From Streptomyces sp. SID14436 (GTDB lineage Bacteria; Actinomycetota; Actinomycetes; Streptomycetales; Streptomycetaceae), in NCBI RefSeq assembly GCF_010548465.1, contig NZ_JAAGMD010000119.1:1-49345 (forward strand): a stretch of DNA of 49,345 bases, in the 5' to 3' direction. This document shows, piece after piece, positions 1 through 8,658 of this stretch. The translations under genes were made by a program, and so were the position numbers. The number at the start of each line of letters is the position of its first letter. Within the stretch, counting starts at the first letter, position 1. The notes below the pieces were generated by a model. It saw only the letters and a list, made by a program, of their open reading frames with translations, was not told the origin of the DNA and ran no database searches.

Positions 1-938
1 GCGGCGGTGCCGTCGCGCCGGGCGCGCCGCACCCCGTGCTTGGCGAGCAGACCGTTGGCCACGGTCTGCACCGTCCTGTTCGCCGGTGCGGTCATGCCCC
101 GGGACGTGTGAGGGGCGTACCGGGCCTCGTCCCCGTGCACCGTCAGCCAGCCGGTGAGGGTGCGCATGCTCAGGCCGACGCACCGGGGCCCGAACGCGTG
201 CGCCAGGAACCCGGCCCGGCGCCCGCCCGGCGGGAGCAGCCCCGGCGGCGCGGTGAGGCGCAGCCCGGCCTCGTCGTGCCCGGTGACCCGCACCGGCAGG
301 ACGACGGGGTGACCGTCCGCGCCCCGGTAGGCCAGCAGGCGGTGAGGGAGGGGAGCGATCTGCCGGGCGAGCCCCGGGACGCCGACGCGTGGGGCGGTGC
401 CCTTCGCGGGGGGCCGCTGCGGGTCGGGCGGACGGGGCCAGGAGGGGCCCGCGACCGTCATCGGCCCGCGGGCCGAGAGGTCGGGCCAGGTGGCGAGCCG
501 TGCCACGTCGATGTCGACGAAGACCCGCTCCTGGTGGTACTCCCGGAGCAGCCAGTCCCACACCGTCCCCCGCTTGGCCCGGCCGAGGAAGTCCTCGGAG
601 GCGTCCATGACGCGGGCGAGCCGCCGGGCCGAGGGTGACAGGTCGACGGACGCGCTGCCCTGGGCGAGTACGTAGCCGTCGTGGGCGGCGAAGCCGTGCA
701 GGCGTGTGTGGTAGGCGACGGCGACGTGGGGGTCGTGCAGGATCCGCTCCAGCTTCTTCGGGAACCCGAGCGAGGTGGTGAAGCCGACCCTGCCCGTGGC
801 GCGGTCCACGATGCCGACCGGGGAGACGCTGGTGACCACCGCGCCTCCGGCCGGGGTGAGGTAGGCGACCGCGACGGTCAGGTCCCCCGCCATCACCTCG
901 TGCGCCTCGTCGGACCAGGACAGCGGACGTCCGGTCAT
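1..938 (-). CDS. FMN-binding pyridoxamine 5'-phosphate oxidase-like protein (partial)
   Basis: The minus strand reads continuously from ATG at 938 to the left edge, so the C-terminus is missing. The N-terminal ~150 residues (MTGRPLSWSDEAHEVM... with PVGIVDRATGRVGFTTS and GFPKKLERILHDPHVAVAYH) have the pattern of the split-barrel PPOX/FMN-binding family. These are usually flavin- or F420-dependent oxidoreductases or stress proteins; the substrate cannot be told. A second, looser barrel-like segment follows (LPVRVTGHDEAGLRLTAP). The ATG overlaps the hemerythrin stop as ATGA (935-938), so the two genes are probably translationally coupled and in one operon. Plus-strand ORFs over this stretch are shadows. 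Confidence 0.7.
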   Translation of the reverse strand, partial: MTGRPLSWSDEAHEVMAGDLTVAVAYLTPAGGAVVTSVSPVGIVDRATGRVGFTTSLGFPKKLERILHDPHVAVAYHTRLHGFAAHDGYVLAQGSASVDLSPSARRLARVMDASEDFLGRAKRGTVWDWLLREYHQERVFVDIDVARLATWPDLSARGPMTVAGPSWPRPPDPQRPPAKGTAPRVGVPGLARQIAPLPHRLLAYRGADGHPVVLPVRVTGHDEAGLRLTAPPGLLPPGGRRAGFLAHAFGPRCVGLSMRTLTGWLTVHGDEARYAPHTSRGMTAPANRTVQTVANGLLAKHGVRRARRDGTA

Positions 939-1690
939 GAGGTCTCACCCCGCAGGGCGCGCAGGTCCTCGGCCGCCCGGCTGCGCATGGCCGGTACGAG
1001 GTCCTGCACCGGTCCCGGCATGTCCGCCAGCATCGACCGCACCTCGGCCGGTGTGCCCGCCTCGTCGAGGAAGCCGATCATCAGGTGCCCGGCCACCGGC
1101 GGTGTCGTGACGACCACCTGGTGGGCGAACTCCTCCCACTCTGCGGCGGTGATGCGGTCGCGCAGCACCGGGAACAGGACGGGCTCCTCGTGGGCCAGGT
1201 GGTCCCGCACGCTGTCCCGCACCGCCACGGCCGCCTCGCGCAGCACGGGACGAACGTCGTCGCGCAGCCCCGCCCGGACGGGGCCGACCCCGTGCCCGGC
1301 CGGCTCCGTGTCGGCGCCGGCCGCCGCCTGGCCACCGGTGGTGAGGTCCACGGCGGCGAGGCGGTCGAGCGCGTCGTCCAGACGGTCGTGCTCCTGGCTG
1401 AGCCGGTGGAGCAGGTGCTCCGTCTCCGGTGCGGCGGCCACGATCCGCGGCCACAGCAACGCGTCCTCGGTCTCGTGGTGATGACGCAGGTGCGTCACGA
1501 CGAACTCCCGCAACTCCGCGAGCCTGCCGGGGTCCGCCGAGGGGCGGTCGACGGCGTCGACGAGCAGGTCCGTGGCCAGCCGGTGGGTCGCGTGGGTGAG
1601 CCGTGTCTGCGTGATCGCCGGGGAGTCGGTGGAGTCGGTGGAGTCGGGGGAGCCGGGGGAGTCGGAGGCGTGCCGGACGGTCTCGTTCAT
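935..1690 (-). CDS. Hemerythrin HHE domain-containing protein
   Basis: This 251-residue soluble protein should bind a di-iron centre and sense or carry O2 or other small oxidants. The hemerythrin four-helix ligands are visible: His in THRLATDLL, HLRHHHETED (about 70-80), QEHDRLD (about 98-104) and DHLAHEEPVLFPVL (about 165-178). The first 25 residues are a Ser/Asp/Pro-rich tail (SDSPGSPDSTDSTDS) that is probably disordered. ATG at 1690 follows an AAAGG motif about 8 nt upstream. It overlaps the downstream FMN-binding gene by 4 nt, suggesting a joint redox function. Family assignment is firm; the role is inferred. Confidence 0.85.
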   Translation of the reverse strand: MNETVRHASDSPGSPDSTDSTDSPAITQTRLTHATHRLATDLLVDAVDRPSADPGRLAELREFVVTHLRHHHETEDALLWPRIVAAAPETEHLLHRLSQEHDRLDDALDRLAAVDLTTGGQAAAGADTEPAGHGVGPVRAGLRDDVRPVLREAAVAVRDSVRDHLAHEEPVLFPVLRDRITAAEWEEFAHQVVVTTPPVAGHLMIGFLDEAGTPAEVRSMLADMPGPVQDLVPAMRSRAAEDLRALRGETS

Positions 1691-1725
1691 GAGGGCCTTT
1701 CACATGTGAGGGGGGCGGGTCGATT

Positions 1726-1773
1726 GCAGGGGCGCAGGGGCGCAGGGGTGCAGGGGTGCAAGGGCGCAGGGGT
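1726..1773. repeat. 8-bp tandem repeat (about six copies)
   Basis: Six near-identical 8-mers (GCAGGGGC or GCAGGGGT, one GCAAGGGC) run head to tail between the hemerythrin start and the MMPL stop at 1795. No gene covers them. G-rich on the plus strand. Confidence 0.85.
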
Positions 1774-1794
1774 GGGCGGTTTCTGCCGCGTGGG

Positions 1795-4218
1795 TCAGAC
1801 GTCGGCGGAGCGCTTCGCGTCGGGCGGCGCGACGGGAGCCACCGAAGTCACCGGACCCGCCGGACCCGCCGGACTCGCCGGATTCACCGGACCCGCCGGA
1901 TCCACCGCACCCGCCGGACCCGCCGGATCCACCGAAGTCACCGCACCCGCCGGATCCACCCGACCCCCTGGATCCACCGACGCCCCCGGTGCCACCGAAG
2001 CGGTGTCCGGGGCGGTGACGGCCCCGGCTGCCCGGGGGCCGCTCTCGCTGAGCCCGAACCGGCTGTGCACCCTGCGCAGGAAGCCCGGGGCGTACCAGGC
2101 CGAGTCGCCCAGCAGCCGCATCGCCGCGGGGACGAGCACACCGCGTACGGCGATCGCGTCGATGAGGATGGCCAGCCCGCTGCCCAGGCCGAACAGCTGC
2201 ATGAAGCTGATCTCGGCCGTGCCGAACGCGAAGAAGCTCACCGCGAGCAGGGCGGCCGCCGCGCTGACGATGCGCCCGGTGTGCCCGAGACCGTCGACCA
2301 CGGCGGTCTCGTTGCTCTCGCCCAGGTCGTGCAGCTCCTTGATCCGGCTGGTCACGAACACCTCGTAGTCCATCGAGAGACCGAAGGCGATGCAGAACAT
2401 CAGCACGGTCATCGACATCTCCATCGGCTGGGCCGTGAAGCCGAGCACGGAGGAGAGGTGGCCGACCTGGAAGATCGCGGTCATGACCCCGAGGGTCGCC
2501 GCCAGACTGATCATGTTCAGGACCAGGGCGCGCAGGGGCTGCAGGACACTGCCGGTGAACAGGAACAGCAGCACGAAGGTGGTGAGGACGACCAGGGCCG
2601 CGGCGAGGGGCAGCCGGTCACCGATGGAGTCCTTCGAGTCCACGAGCTGCGCGTCGGGCCCGCCCACCAGGGGCTCCGTGCCCGCCGGCCCGGCGACCTC
2701 CCGTACCTCGCGTACCAGGTCCTGCGCCTCGTCCGAACGGGGCTCCAGACCGCTCACCACGGTGATCCGCTCGGCGTCGGGCCGGCCGAGGGCGGGTTTG
2801 CCGGAGCCGTTCTCCGCTTCCCGCCCGGCGGCGTAGGTGCCCCCGCTGGTCTCGACGCGCTCGACCCCCCGGAGTGCGGCCAGTTCGGTCGCGTACGACT
2901 CGAGCGGGCCGGCGGCCACGGGTGCGTCGATGACGACGACGAGCGCCGACTCCTCGTTGCCGTCGAAGTTCTCCCGCAGGGCCGTGGAGACCTGCCTGCT
3001 GGCCGTGTCCTCCGGCAGGACACGCTCGTCGGGGACGCCGAAGGTGATGCCCAGCAGCGGGCTCGCGGCCAGCAGCAGGACGGCGAGCACGGGCAGCGCG
3101 GTGATGCCGGGCCGCCGCATCACGGTGCGGGCCAGCCGGCCCCAGAACGGCTCCCGCGCACCGGCCCGTTCCCGCTGTCCGGGCCGTCCGGCCCACGGCA
3201 GCCGCCCGCTGTTCACGCGGTGTCCGAGGACGGCCAGCAGGGCCGGCATCACGAACAGGGTGGCGAGGGCCGCGATGGCGACGACCCCGACCCCGGCGAA
3301 GCCGAACGAGCGCAGGAAGTACTGCGGGAAGACGAGCAGCGCGGCAAGGGCCGTCATCACGGTCGCCGCGGAGAACGCGACCGTCCGGCCGGCGGTGCTC
3401 ACCATGCGCCGCACGGCGTCGTCCACGCTCGCACCCGCCGCGAGCTGTTCCCGGAAGCGGCTGACCATCAGCAGCGCGTAGTCGATGCCCAGCCCCAGGC
3501 CGAGGGCCGTGGTGAGGTTGGTCGCCGAGTTGGCCACGTCGGTGACGTCGGCGAGCAGCGAGAGCTGGGCGAACGAGCCGATGACGGCGATGAGCGCGAT
3601 CGCCAGCGGAAGCAGGGCCGCGACGACACTGCCAAAGACGAACAGCAGCAGCACCAGGGTGAGCGGAATCGCGATGGCCTCGGCCAGCAGCAGGTCGTCG
3701 ACCACCTGCTGCGACAGGTCGTTGCCCACGGCGGCGCCGCCACCGGCCCGGACGGACAGCCCGCCCTCGTGCGTCGTGGCGTAGGCGTCGATGACCTTCC
3801 CGGCGCGTTCCCGCAACTGGGTCTCGTCACCCTCGACGTGTGCGAGCACCATGGCTTCGCGGCCGTCCCGGGAACGCAGGTCGGGCAGGCCCGTGTCCCA
3901 GTACGAGACGACGGCGGTGAGCCCTTCCTCCTTCTTGAGGTCCGCGACCAGGGCCCGGCCGCCTTGCTCCGCGGCCGGATCGTCGACGCTGCCGCGGTCC
4001 GTGCGGACCAGCAGGATCAGGTTCGTCTCCCCGCCGAACTTCTCGTCGACGGCCTTCGCCGCCCTGGAGGACTGGGAGGCGGGGTCGTCGAAGCCGCCGC
4101 CGAGCAGCTTGTCGAACGCGCCTCCGCCCAGCGCCCCCATCAGCGCCACGGAGGCGACGGCCACGACGAGTATCAGCCGGGACCGGCGGATCGCCAGTTC
4201 GGCCAGGCGTTCAAACAC
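1795..4218 (-). CDS. MMPL/RND-family membrane transporter
   Basis: An MmpL3-like exporter of 807 residues, in a family that moves lipids or hydrophobic compounds using the proton gradient. It has two MMPL repeats, each with an N-terminal helix, an extracytoplasmic domain and a five-helix bundle. The proton-relay Asp-Tyr pairs are present: GLGIDYALLMVSRFREQ in the first half and AFGLSMDYEVFVTSRIKE in the second. GTG at 4218 is chosen because AAGGAGAG lies just upstream and the protein then opens with FERLAELAIRRSRL; the longer reading frame adds 65 non-family residues. The last ~75 residues are a Pro/Ala/Gly/Val tail (DPAGPAGAVDPAGP) encoded by tandem repeats. It is divergent from a TetR gene, its probable regulator. 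Confidence 0.9.
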   Translation of the reverse strand: MFERLAELAIRRSRLILVVAVASVALMGALGGGAFDKLLGGGFDDPASQSSRAAKAVDEKFGGETNLILLVRTDRGSVDDPAAEQGGRALVADLKKEEGLTAVVSYWDTGLPDLRSRDGREAMVLAHVEGDETQLRERAGKVIDAYATTHEGGLSVRAGGGAAVGNDLSQQVVDDLLLAEAIAIPLTLVLLLFVFGSVVAALLPLAIALIAVIGSFAQLSLLADVTDVANSATNLTTALGLGLGIDYALLMVSRFREQLAAGASVDDAVRRMVSTAGRTVAFSAATVMTALAALLVFPQYFLRSFGFAGVGVVAIAALATLFVMPALLAVLGHRVNSGRLPWAGRPGQRERAGAREPFWGRLARTVMRRPGITALPVLAVLLLAASPLLGITFGVPDERVLPEDTASRQVSTALRENFDGNEESALVVVIDAPVAAGPLESYATELAALRGVERVETSGGTYAAGREAENGSGKPALGRPDAERITVVSGLEPRSDEAQDLVREVREVAGPAGTEPLVGGPDAQLVDSKDSIGDRLPLAAALVVLTTFVLLFLFTGSVLQPLRALVLNMISLAATLGVMTAIFQVGHLSSVLGFTAQPMEMSMTVLMFCIAFGLSMDYEVFVTSRIKELHDLGESNETAVVDGLGHTGRIVSAAAALLAVSFFAFGTAEISFMQLFGLGSGLAILIDAIAVRGVLVPAAMRLLGDSAWYAPGFLRRVHSRFGLSESGPRAAGAVTAPDTASVAPGASVDPGGRVDPAGAVTSVDPAGPAGAVDPAGPVNPASPAGPAGPVTSVAPVAPPDAKRSADV
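1840..1975. repeat. Degenerate 9-bp repeats encoding collagen-like MMPL tail
   Basis: Blocks of CGGACCCGC with variants such as CGGATCCAC and CGAAGTCAC repeat in register with codons. On the minus strand they encode Pro-Ala-Gly and Val-Asp-Pro triplets at the C-terminus of the MMPL transporter. Confidence 0.75.
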
Positions 4219-4407
4219 GTCACAACTCTCCTTCTGAGCACACCCTTGGGAAGGCGACGCGGGTCGGCCGGACGTCAGAGAGGCCGGCGCGATGCTCCAG
4301 GAACGGGGAGCCGTCCGGCCGGTCGGAGGGGCACAGCTGTGCGCGCCCGCCGTCGCCGGACTCGACGCTAGTGACGCGACGGAGATTTGAGCAGTAGTAG
4401 ATTTACT

Positions 4408-4418
4408 TGACACTGTCA
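4408..4418. promoter_or_regulatory. Palindrome TGACACTGTCA between TetR and MMPL genes
   Basis: A perfect 11-bp palindrome (TGACA-C-TGTCA) lies 33 bp before the TetR start and about 190 bp before the MMPL start. The plus-strand copy begins with TTGACA, so a bound repressor would also cover a -35 box. Its position and symmetry suit a TetR operator; binding is inferred. Confidence 0.5.
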
Positions 4419-4450
4419 GATTGCCCGAACGCCCTCTGTGAGGTCACCGC

Positions 4451-5191
4451 ATGCCCGCTGCCGCGCCCCCGCCCGCCCCCTCGTCGCTGCGGCAGCGACG
4501 CCGGGCCGTCGCCACCCAGGAGATCGTCGACGCGGCCGAGCGGCACATCGACCAGGAGGGAGCCGCGGCCCTGTCCCTGCGGGCCGTCGCCCGCAGCATC
4601 GGCATGACGGCCCAGGCGCTCTACCACTACTTCCCGAACAGGGACGCCCTCGTGACGGTCCTGCTGGCCAAGGCGTACGAGGACCTGACCGACGCGGTGC
4701 GGGCCGGCGTCGACGCCGCCGAGGACGAGCCGGACGTGCCGCGCTTCGTCGTGGCGGCCGAGGCCTACCGCCGGTGGGCGGTCACCCACCCCGAGCGGTT
4801 CCAGCTGCTCTACGGCACACCGCTGCGGAACTACACGGCCCCCGTCGACGGGCCGACCACGCGGGCGGTACGACAGCTGAGCGCGATCTTCCAGCGCGAA
4901 CTGTTCGGCGAGTTCAGCGCGGAGCGCCTCGCCGCGGCCGGCCCCGTAGCGCTCTCGCCCGGCCTGCGGGCCCATCTCGAACAGCTGTCAGCGGACCCGG
5001 ACGCCCTGCCCCCGCCCGCGACCGCGCTCCTGGTGAGCGCATGGGGGCACATGCACGGCCTCGTCGTCCTCGAGGTGTTCGGACACACCTCCTTCATCGG
5101 CGAGCACCAGGCCGACATCTTCCACATGGCGATGCGCAACCTGCTGGAGGACGTCCACCGCCGCATCCCCGACGGGGCCGGGAAGGGATGA
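4451..5191 (+). CDS. TetR/AcrR-family transcriptional regulator
   Basis: A 246-residue DNA-binding repressor. The N-terminal helix-turn-helix is clear: RRAVATQEIVDAAERHI, then LSLRAVARSIGMTAQALYHYFPNRDAL at about 45-70. The C-terminal half is a typical all-helical ligand domain (WAVTHPERFQLLYGTPL, WGHMHGLVVLEVFGH). ATG at 4451 follows GAGG. It is divergent from the MMPL exporter and shares the operator-bearing spacer, the standard layout for a local efflux repressor. Its stop overlaps the start of a small ORF as ATGA. Confidence 0.88.
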   Translation: MPAAAPPPAPSSLRQRRRAVATQEIVDAAERHIDQEGAAALSLRAVARSIGMTAQALYHYFPNRDALVTVLLAKAYEDLTDAVRAGVDAAEDEPDVPRFVVAAEAYRRWAVTHPERFQLLYGTPLRNYTAPVDGPTTRAVRQLSAIFQRELFGEFSAERLAAAGPVALSPGLRAHLEQLSADPDALPPPATALLVSAWGHMHGLVVLEVFGHTSFIGEHQADIFHMAMRNLLEDVHRRIPDGAGKG

Positions 5192-5364
5192 CACCGGCGC
5201 TGAGTGTGACGGGGATCACCGACGCCACGGCGACGACTTCTCCCCACCCCGGCAGTCAGACCAAGCACAAGCACGAGCACCGCGAGCACAAGCGCAAGCA
5301 CCACGAGCATGAGCACGAGCACACAGACACCCGCACGCCGAACCGGAGACGAGGCACCGCATGA
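5188..5364 (+). CDS. Candidate 58-residue His/Lys/Glu-rich small protein
   Basis: The ATG at 5188 overlaps the TetR stop (ATGA) and follows GGAAGG; the stop (5362-5364) overlaps the next gene's ATG, again ATGA. The product begins MTPALSVTGITDATATTS and has a central run of alternating His with Lys/Glu (KHKHEHREHKRKHHEHEHEH, residues 26-45), then a basic end (PNRRRGTA). About 83% of third codon positions are G or C, as expected for a coding frame here. The His run is encoded by an imperfect 6-bp repeat (AAGCAC/GAGCAC). A metal-binding role is a guess from composition; it might instead be only a coupling spacer. Confidence 0.45.
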   Translation: MTPALSVTGITDATATTSPHPGSQTKHKHEHREHKRKHHEHEHEHTDTRTPNRRRGTA

Positions 5365-5579
5365 CCACCAACGCCGCGAAGGGACCCGCCAGTTATTTCC
5401 CGTCCATCGAGAAGAAGTACGGGCGCCCGATCGCCGAGTGGAAGGACCTCATCCGCACGTCGCCGCTCACCCGGCACATGGAACTCGTCACCTGGCTCAA
5501 GACAGAACACGGCCTGGGCCACGGCCACGCCAACGCCCTGGTCGCCCACACCCTGGCCGAGGACAGCGCCGCCGGGTAG
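5361..5579 (+). CDS. DUF4287 domain-containing protein
   Basis: A 72-residue protein matching the small DUF4287 family throughout (SYFPSIEKKYGRPIAEWKDL, then HMELVTWLKTEHGLGHGHANALVAHTL). Its function is not established. The conserved Tyr-Gly-Arg-Pro and Gly-His-Gly-His-Ala-Asn stretches are present. It starts inside the stop of the His-rich ORF, so it may be third in a TetR-led operon. Confidence 0.85.
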   Translation: MTTNAAKGPASYFPSIEKKYGRPIAEWKDLIRTSPLTRHMELVTWLKTEHGLGHGHANALVAHTLAEDSAAG

Positions 5580-5709
5580 GGCGGGAGGCGGCCCGAGGCG
5601 TGTCCCGGGAGAGACCCGCCCCCACCCGACCCGATCGGGCACAGCATGTCGGGTCGGGGGAGGGGCCCGCTTCCTAGCGTGGTGAGCGTCATCAAGGAAG
5701 GACACCGGA

Positions 5710-6570
5710 GTGCTGGACCGCCTCAACCAGATCCTGGAGCACATCGAGGACCGCCTCGACCAGCAGGTCGACGTCGCCGAACTGGCACGCCTCGCGGCCA
5801 CCTCGGAGTACCACCTGCGCCGGATGTTCTCCGCGCTCGCGGGCATGCCGCTGTCGGAGTACGTACGGCGCCGCAGGCTCACCGTCGCGGGGGCCGAGGT
5901 GCTCGCGGACCAGGAATCGCTGCTGGACATCGCGGTGCGCTACGGCTACGGCTCCGGCGAGGCGTTCGCCCGGGCGTTCCGCACGATGCACGGCATCGGA
6001 CCGGGCGAGGCCCGGCGTACCGGCGCGGCGCTCGTCTCCCAGCCCCGGCTGGCCTTCCGTCTCACCGTCGAAGGGAGCAGCAGCATGCGCTACCGCGTAG
6101 TGGACCGGCCCGACTTCACCGTCGTCGGTCTCAAGGCCCGGGTACCCCTGGTGCATTCGGGACCGAACCAGGCGATCATCGACTTCGTCCGCGGCATCGA
6201 CCCGCACCTGTCGGAGCGCCTGGAGAAGCTGTCCGACCAGGACCCGCGGGGCATCGTCGCCGTCTGCGACGACCTGGACCCGAGCCGCGCCGAGGGCACC
6301 GAACTCGACTACTACCACGGGGTGGTCACGTCGGCGGAGGCCCCGGAGGGCACCACGGCGCTGCCCGTCCCGGCCGGCACCTGGGCCGTCTTCACCACCT
6401 CCGGACCGGCCCCCGAGGCCATCCAGGAGCTGTGGCGGGACGTCTACACGCAGTGGTTCCCGTCCAACCCGTACCGGACCCGCCCCGGCCCCGAGATCCT
6501 GCGCACCCGCCTCTCCGCGGACGGCACGGAGGCCGAGGCCGAACTGTGGCTGCCGGTGGAACGGGAGTGA
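5710..6570 (+). CDS. AraC-type regulator with GyrI-like effector domain
   Basis: This 286-residue protein has an N-terminal AraC DNA-binding domain (residues 1-110: VDVAELARLAATSEYHLRRM and LLDIAVRYGYGSGEAFARAF, the two helix-turn-helix units). A C-terminal GyrI-like/SOUL-fold effector domain follows (about 125-286: YRVVDRPDFTVVGLKARVPL ... WRDVYTQWFPSNPYRTRPGPE). Such regulators often sense hydrophobic drugs, as in BmrR, Rob or TipA-type proteins. The start is GTG at 5710 with AAGGAAGG 8 nt upstream. The following small membrane protein gene sits 42 nt downstream and is likely co-transcribed. Confidence 0.88.
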   Translation: MLDRLNQILEHIEDRLDQQVDVAELARLAATSEYHLRRMFSALAGMPLSEYVRRRRLTVAGAEVLADQESLLDIAVRYGYGSGEAFARAFRTMHGIGPGEARRTGAALVSQPRLAFRLTVEGSSSMRYRVVDRPDFTVVGLKARVPLVHSGPNQAIIDFVRGIDPHLSERLEKLSDQDPRGIVAVCDDLDPSRAEGTELDYYHGVVTSAEAPEGTTALPVPAGTWAVFTTSGPAPEAIQELWRDVYTQWFPSNPYRTRPGPEILRTRLSADGTEAEAELWLPVERE

Positions 6571-6611
6571 CCGTGCCGGACACCGCCGACGGGCCCCCCG
6601 GAGGAGGAACC

Positions 6612-6875
6612 GTGGCCGGCCCCGGCCGGAACGACGACATCGAGCACCGCGGCCGGGTCGCCCGCGAGGACGCCGGTCACCGGGCCGGCACCGAGGACCG
6701 TGACGAGGCCGAGCTCCGCGAGGCGGTCGAGCGGGCCGAACGCGCGACGCGGTCCAGCTGGCGGGTGATGGCCTGGACGACAGGAGTGCTCGGCTGCGCC
6801 CTGCTCGCCTTCGTCGTCCTCTGCGGTGTCGCGGTCATTGCCGGTGTCTACGTCGTGATGGCGATGCGCCCCTGA
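6612..6875 (+). CDS. Small single-helix membrane protein
   Basis: An 87-residue protein with a charged N-terminal half (EDAGHRAGTEDRDEAELREA, probably coiled or disordered) and one C-terminal membrane helix (VMAWTTGVLGCALLAFVVL to the end at MAMRP). GTG at 6612 is preferred because GGAGGAGGAAC lies directly upstream; an in-frame GTG at 6567, overlapping the AraC stop, would add 15 residues. No family is recognised. Confidence 0.6.
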   Translation: MAGPGRNDDIEHRGRVAREDAGHRAGTEDRDEAELREAVERAERATRSSWRVMAWTTGVLGCALLAFVVLCGVAVIAGVYVVMAMRP

Positions 6876-6921
6876 GGAACCGTCACGTAAGGAAACCCAG
6901 GGCCGGGCGTGGACCGGGAGG

Positions 6922-6972
6922 GGAGCCGGTCCTCAACCGCTCTGCCTTCGCGGGTGGTTGAGGACCGGCTCC
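6922..6972. terminator. 17-bp inverted repeat between convergent genes
   Basis: GGAGCCGGTCCTCAACC (6922-6938) is repeated as its exact complement at 6956-6972 around a 17-nt loop. It lies between the end of a plus gene (6875) and the end of a minus gene (7005), so it can terminate both. No U-tract, as is common in this genus. Confidence 0.75.
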
Positions 6973-7004
6973 TGAACGGGCCGTCGGGAACCGCGCGCGC
7001 CCGC

Positions 7005-8099
7005 TCACGAGCTGGTGGCGGTCCCGCACTCCGTGTCGTCCGCCTCCCGCATGCGCGTCTCCATCGACTTGCTCCGGTCGTACGGGTCGACCCGCGGACC
7101 GTCCGGCGGGGAGGCGGAGCGCTCGGCGCCGAACGGGGGCTCGTAGTACCCGGTGACGGCGTCGCACCCGCCGTTGGTGGTGTCGGACCGGTACGACACG
7201 AGGGAGAAGGTGCCCGGCTCGATGACGACCTTCTCCGGGTCGTCCCAGCTCAGGACGACCTCGCGGCGCACGATGGTGCGCACGATCTCGTCGCTCCCAC
7301 CGGTGGCGGGACGGACCGGATACACGTAGGTGACGTCCGTGCTCACCTCGAGCGCACCGCGCTCACCCTCCCGGTAGGTGATCCGCCCCCGCGTCTTGAC
7401 GACGTCCCCGACGAGCCGGACCTTCGACTTCTCGAACCGGCTGAACAGCATCAGCGGATCGTTCTCCCGGCTGGGCGTACGGAACGCGGTCGCCACGTAC
7501 TCCTGCACGTCCTTCTGGTGCGGATTGAGCAGCGCGATCGCCTTCGTCGGCCGCTCCCCGCGCAGTACGCCGGGGTCGAGACTGGACGCGGCGAGGAAGT
7601 CCCGGGTCGTGCTGAGCGCCCGGGCGACCTCGCTCTTGCTCATCCAGCCGGTGGCCCGGGCCTCGGGAACGGTGATCCCGGCGGTCCCGGCCTGCCACCG
7701 CGCGGCCGGCGAGCCTCTGAACGGCGCTTCCGGAGTGGGGCGTTGAGCCGCCCGTTCCGTCGGCGGCGCCTCGTCCGGCCGTTCCGACTCGGCGGCCAGC
7801 GGCGTGCTGTCGCCGCCCCCGCCCCCGAACCACCCGACGACCCGCCCCGGATCCAGGGCCACGACCAGCAGGGCGGCGGCAGCCAGCAGACCCACGACGT
7901 ACCAGACCTTGCCGCCCCGCCGCCGGGGCGGCCGGTGGCTGCGCCACGGCTCCGGCGGGCCGGTCTCCTCCCGCAGTCGCCGCGCCACCATCCGGGCACG
8001 TGCCGAGGGTTCCTCGGGCGCGCCCGGCGTTCCCGCCTCGGCTTCCTTGAGGAACCGCTCCCACTCCTCGTCCGGTATGGACTCCCCGCCCTTGCCCAC
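7005..8099 (-). CDS. Conserved membrane-anchored protein, function unknown
   Basis: About 364 residues. The N-terminal cytoplasmic part opens with GKGGESIPDEEWERFLKEA and a basic segment (RARMVARRLREE), followed by one membrane helix (VWYVVGLLAAAALLVVAL) and an extracellular domain rich in Pro/Glu, then a folded region (LSTTRDFLAASSLDPGVL ... VVLSWDDPEKVVIEPGTFSL). GTG at 8099 is chosen because codons upstream to the alternative ATG at 8219 have poor third-position GC. I recognise no catalytic motif. It is the last gene of a minus-strand group after the helicase and CBS genes. Confidence 0.65.
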   Translation of the reverse strand: MGKGGESIPDEEWERFLKEAEAGTPGAPEEPSARARMVARRLREETGPPEPWRSHRPPRRRGGKVWYVVGLLAAAALLVVALDPGRVVGWFGGGGGDSTPLAAESERPDEAPPTERAAQRPTPEAPFRGSPAARWQAGTAGITVPEARATGWMSKSEVARALSTTRDFLAASSLDPGVLRGERPTKAIALLNPHQKDVQEYVATAFRTPSRENDPLMLFSRFEKSKVRLVGDVVKTRGRITYREGERGALEVSTDVTYVYPVRPATGGSDEIVRTIVRREVVLSWDDPEKVVIEPGTFSLVSYRSDTTNGGCDAVTGYYEPPFGAERSASPPDGPRVDPYDRSKSMETRMREADDTECGTATSS

Positions 8100-8361
8100 G
8101 CTGGGCCCCCGCCCTTGTCCCGTAGCCGATCCCGTCCCGGGCCGGGGGCGTGTGAACAACCGCCCCACCGGCCACAGAACATGATCTCCACCCGTGGGCC
8201 CACGGCTCAAGGCGCCCATGTGACAGTTCTGCTCCGGTCGGACGGCCCCGGAGAGGGCGCGCCTGACCGGAGCAGGACTCAGGACAGGGCGGACGAGGTG
8301 GCCCAGTGGGCCAGGCGGACGACGGGCGAGCCGAGGCCCGCCCCGCCGCCCGCGCCGCTCC

Positions 8362-8658
8362 TCAGATCCCGGCGAACGAACCCTCCGGGCAGTCCCGCAG
8401 CCGCAGCCGGTCGGTGTAGGCGGGGCCGTCGCGGAGCACGGCGAGCCGGGCCCGGGTGACCAGACCCGTGCTCTGATCGTCCGCGTCGCACAGGACGAGG
8501 TGGTCGACACGGGCACCGGCCATGAGGGACAGCGCCACCTCCACCGTCATGTCGTCACGGACACGCGGCCCGGACGGGCACCTGCCCTCACCCACGGCCC
8601 CGGCGACGGTCCGGGTCAAGCGATCCACTTCACGGTGCTGCGCCTGAGTCGGCGTCAT
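8362..8658 (-). CDS. CBS-domain-like small protein
   Basis: 98 residues. VRDDMTVEVALSLMAGARVDHLVLCDADDQSTGLVTRARLAVL matches one CBS-type half-module, which in this family binds adenosine nucleotides, usually as a pair or dimer. ATG at 8658 has AGGAGG 6 nt upstream. It lies just downstream of the DEAD-box helicase on the same strand, suggesting co-transcription. A single module implies dimerisation; the ligand is unknown. Confidence 0.7.
   Translation of the reverse strand: MTPTQAQHREVDRLTRTVAGAVGEGRCPSGPRVRDDMTVEVALSLMAGARVDHLVLCDADDQSTGLVTRARLAVLRDGPAYTDRLRLRDCPEGSFAGI

Noticed and set aside
36-638. Long plus-strand ORF at the left end
   Set aside because: Arg/Pro/Gly-rich shadow of the minus-strand FMN-binding gene, which has clear family sequence.
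1756-4371. 871-codon plus-strand ORF
   Set aside because: Antisense to the MMPL transporter; composition is His/Gln/Arg/Gly-rich with no motif.
4438-5187. Upstream part of a plus-strand ORF that ends in the His-rich tail
   Set aside because: The Arg-rich stretch is a shadow of the TetR gene; only the part after the ATG at 5188 has coding character.
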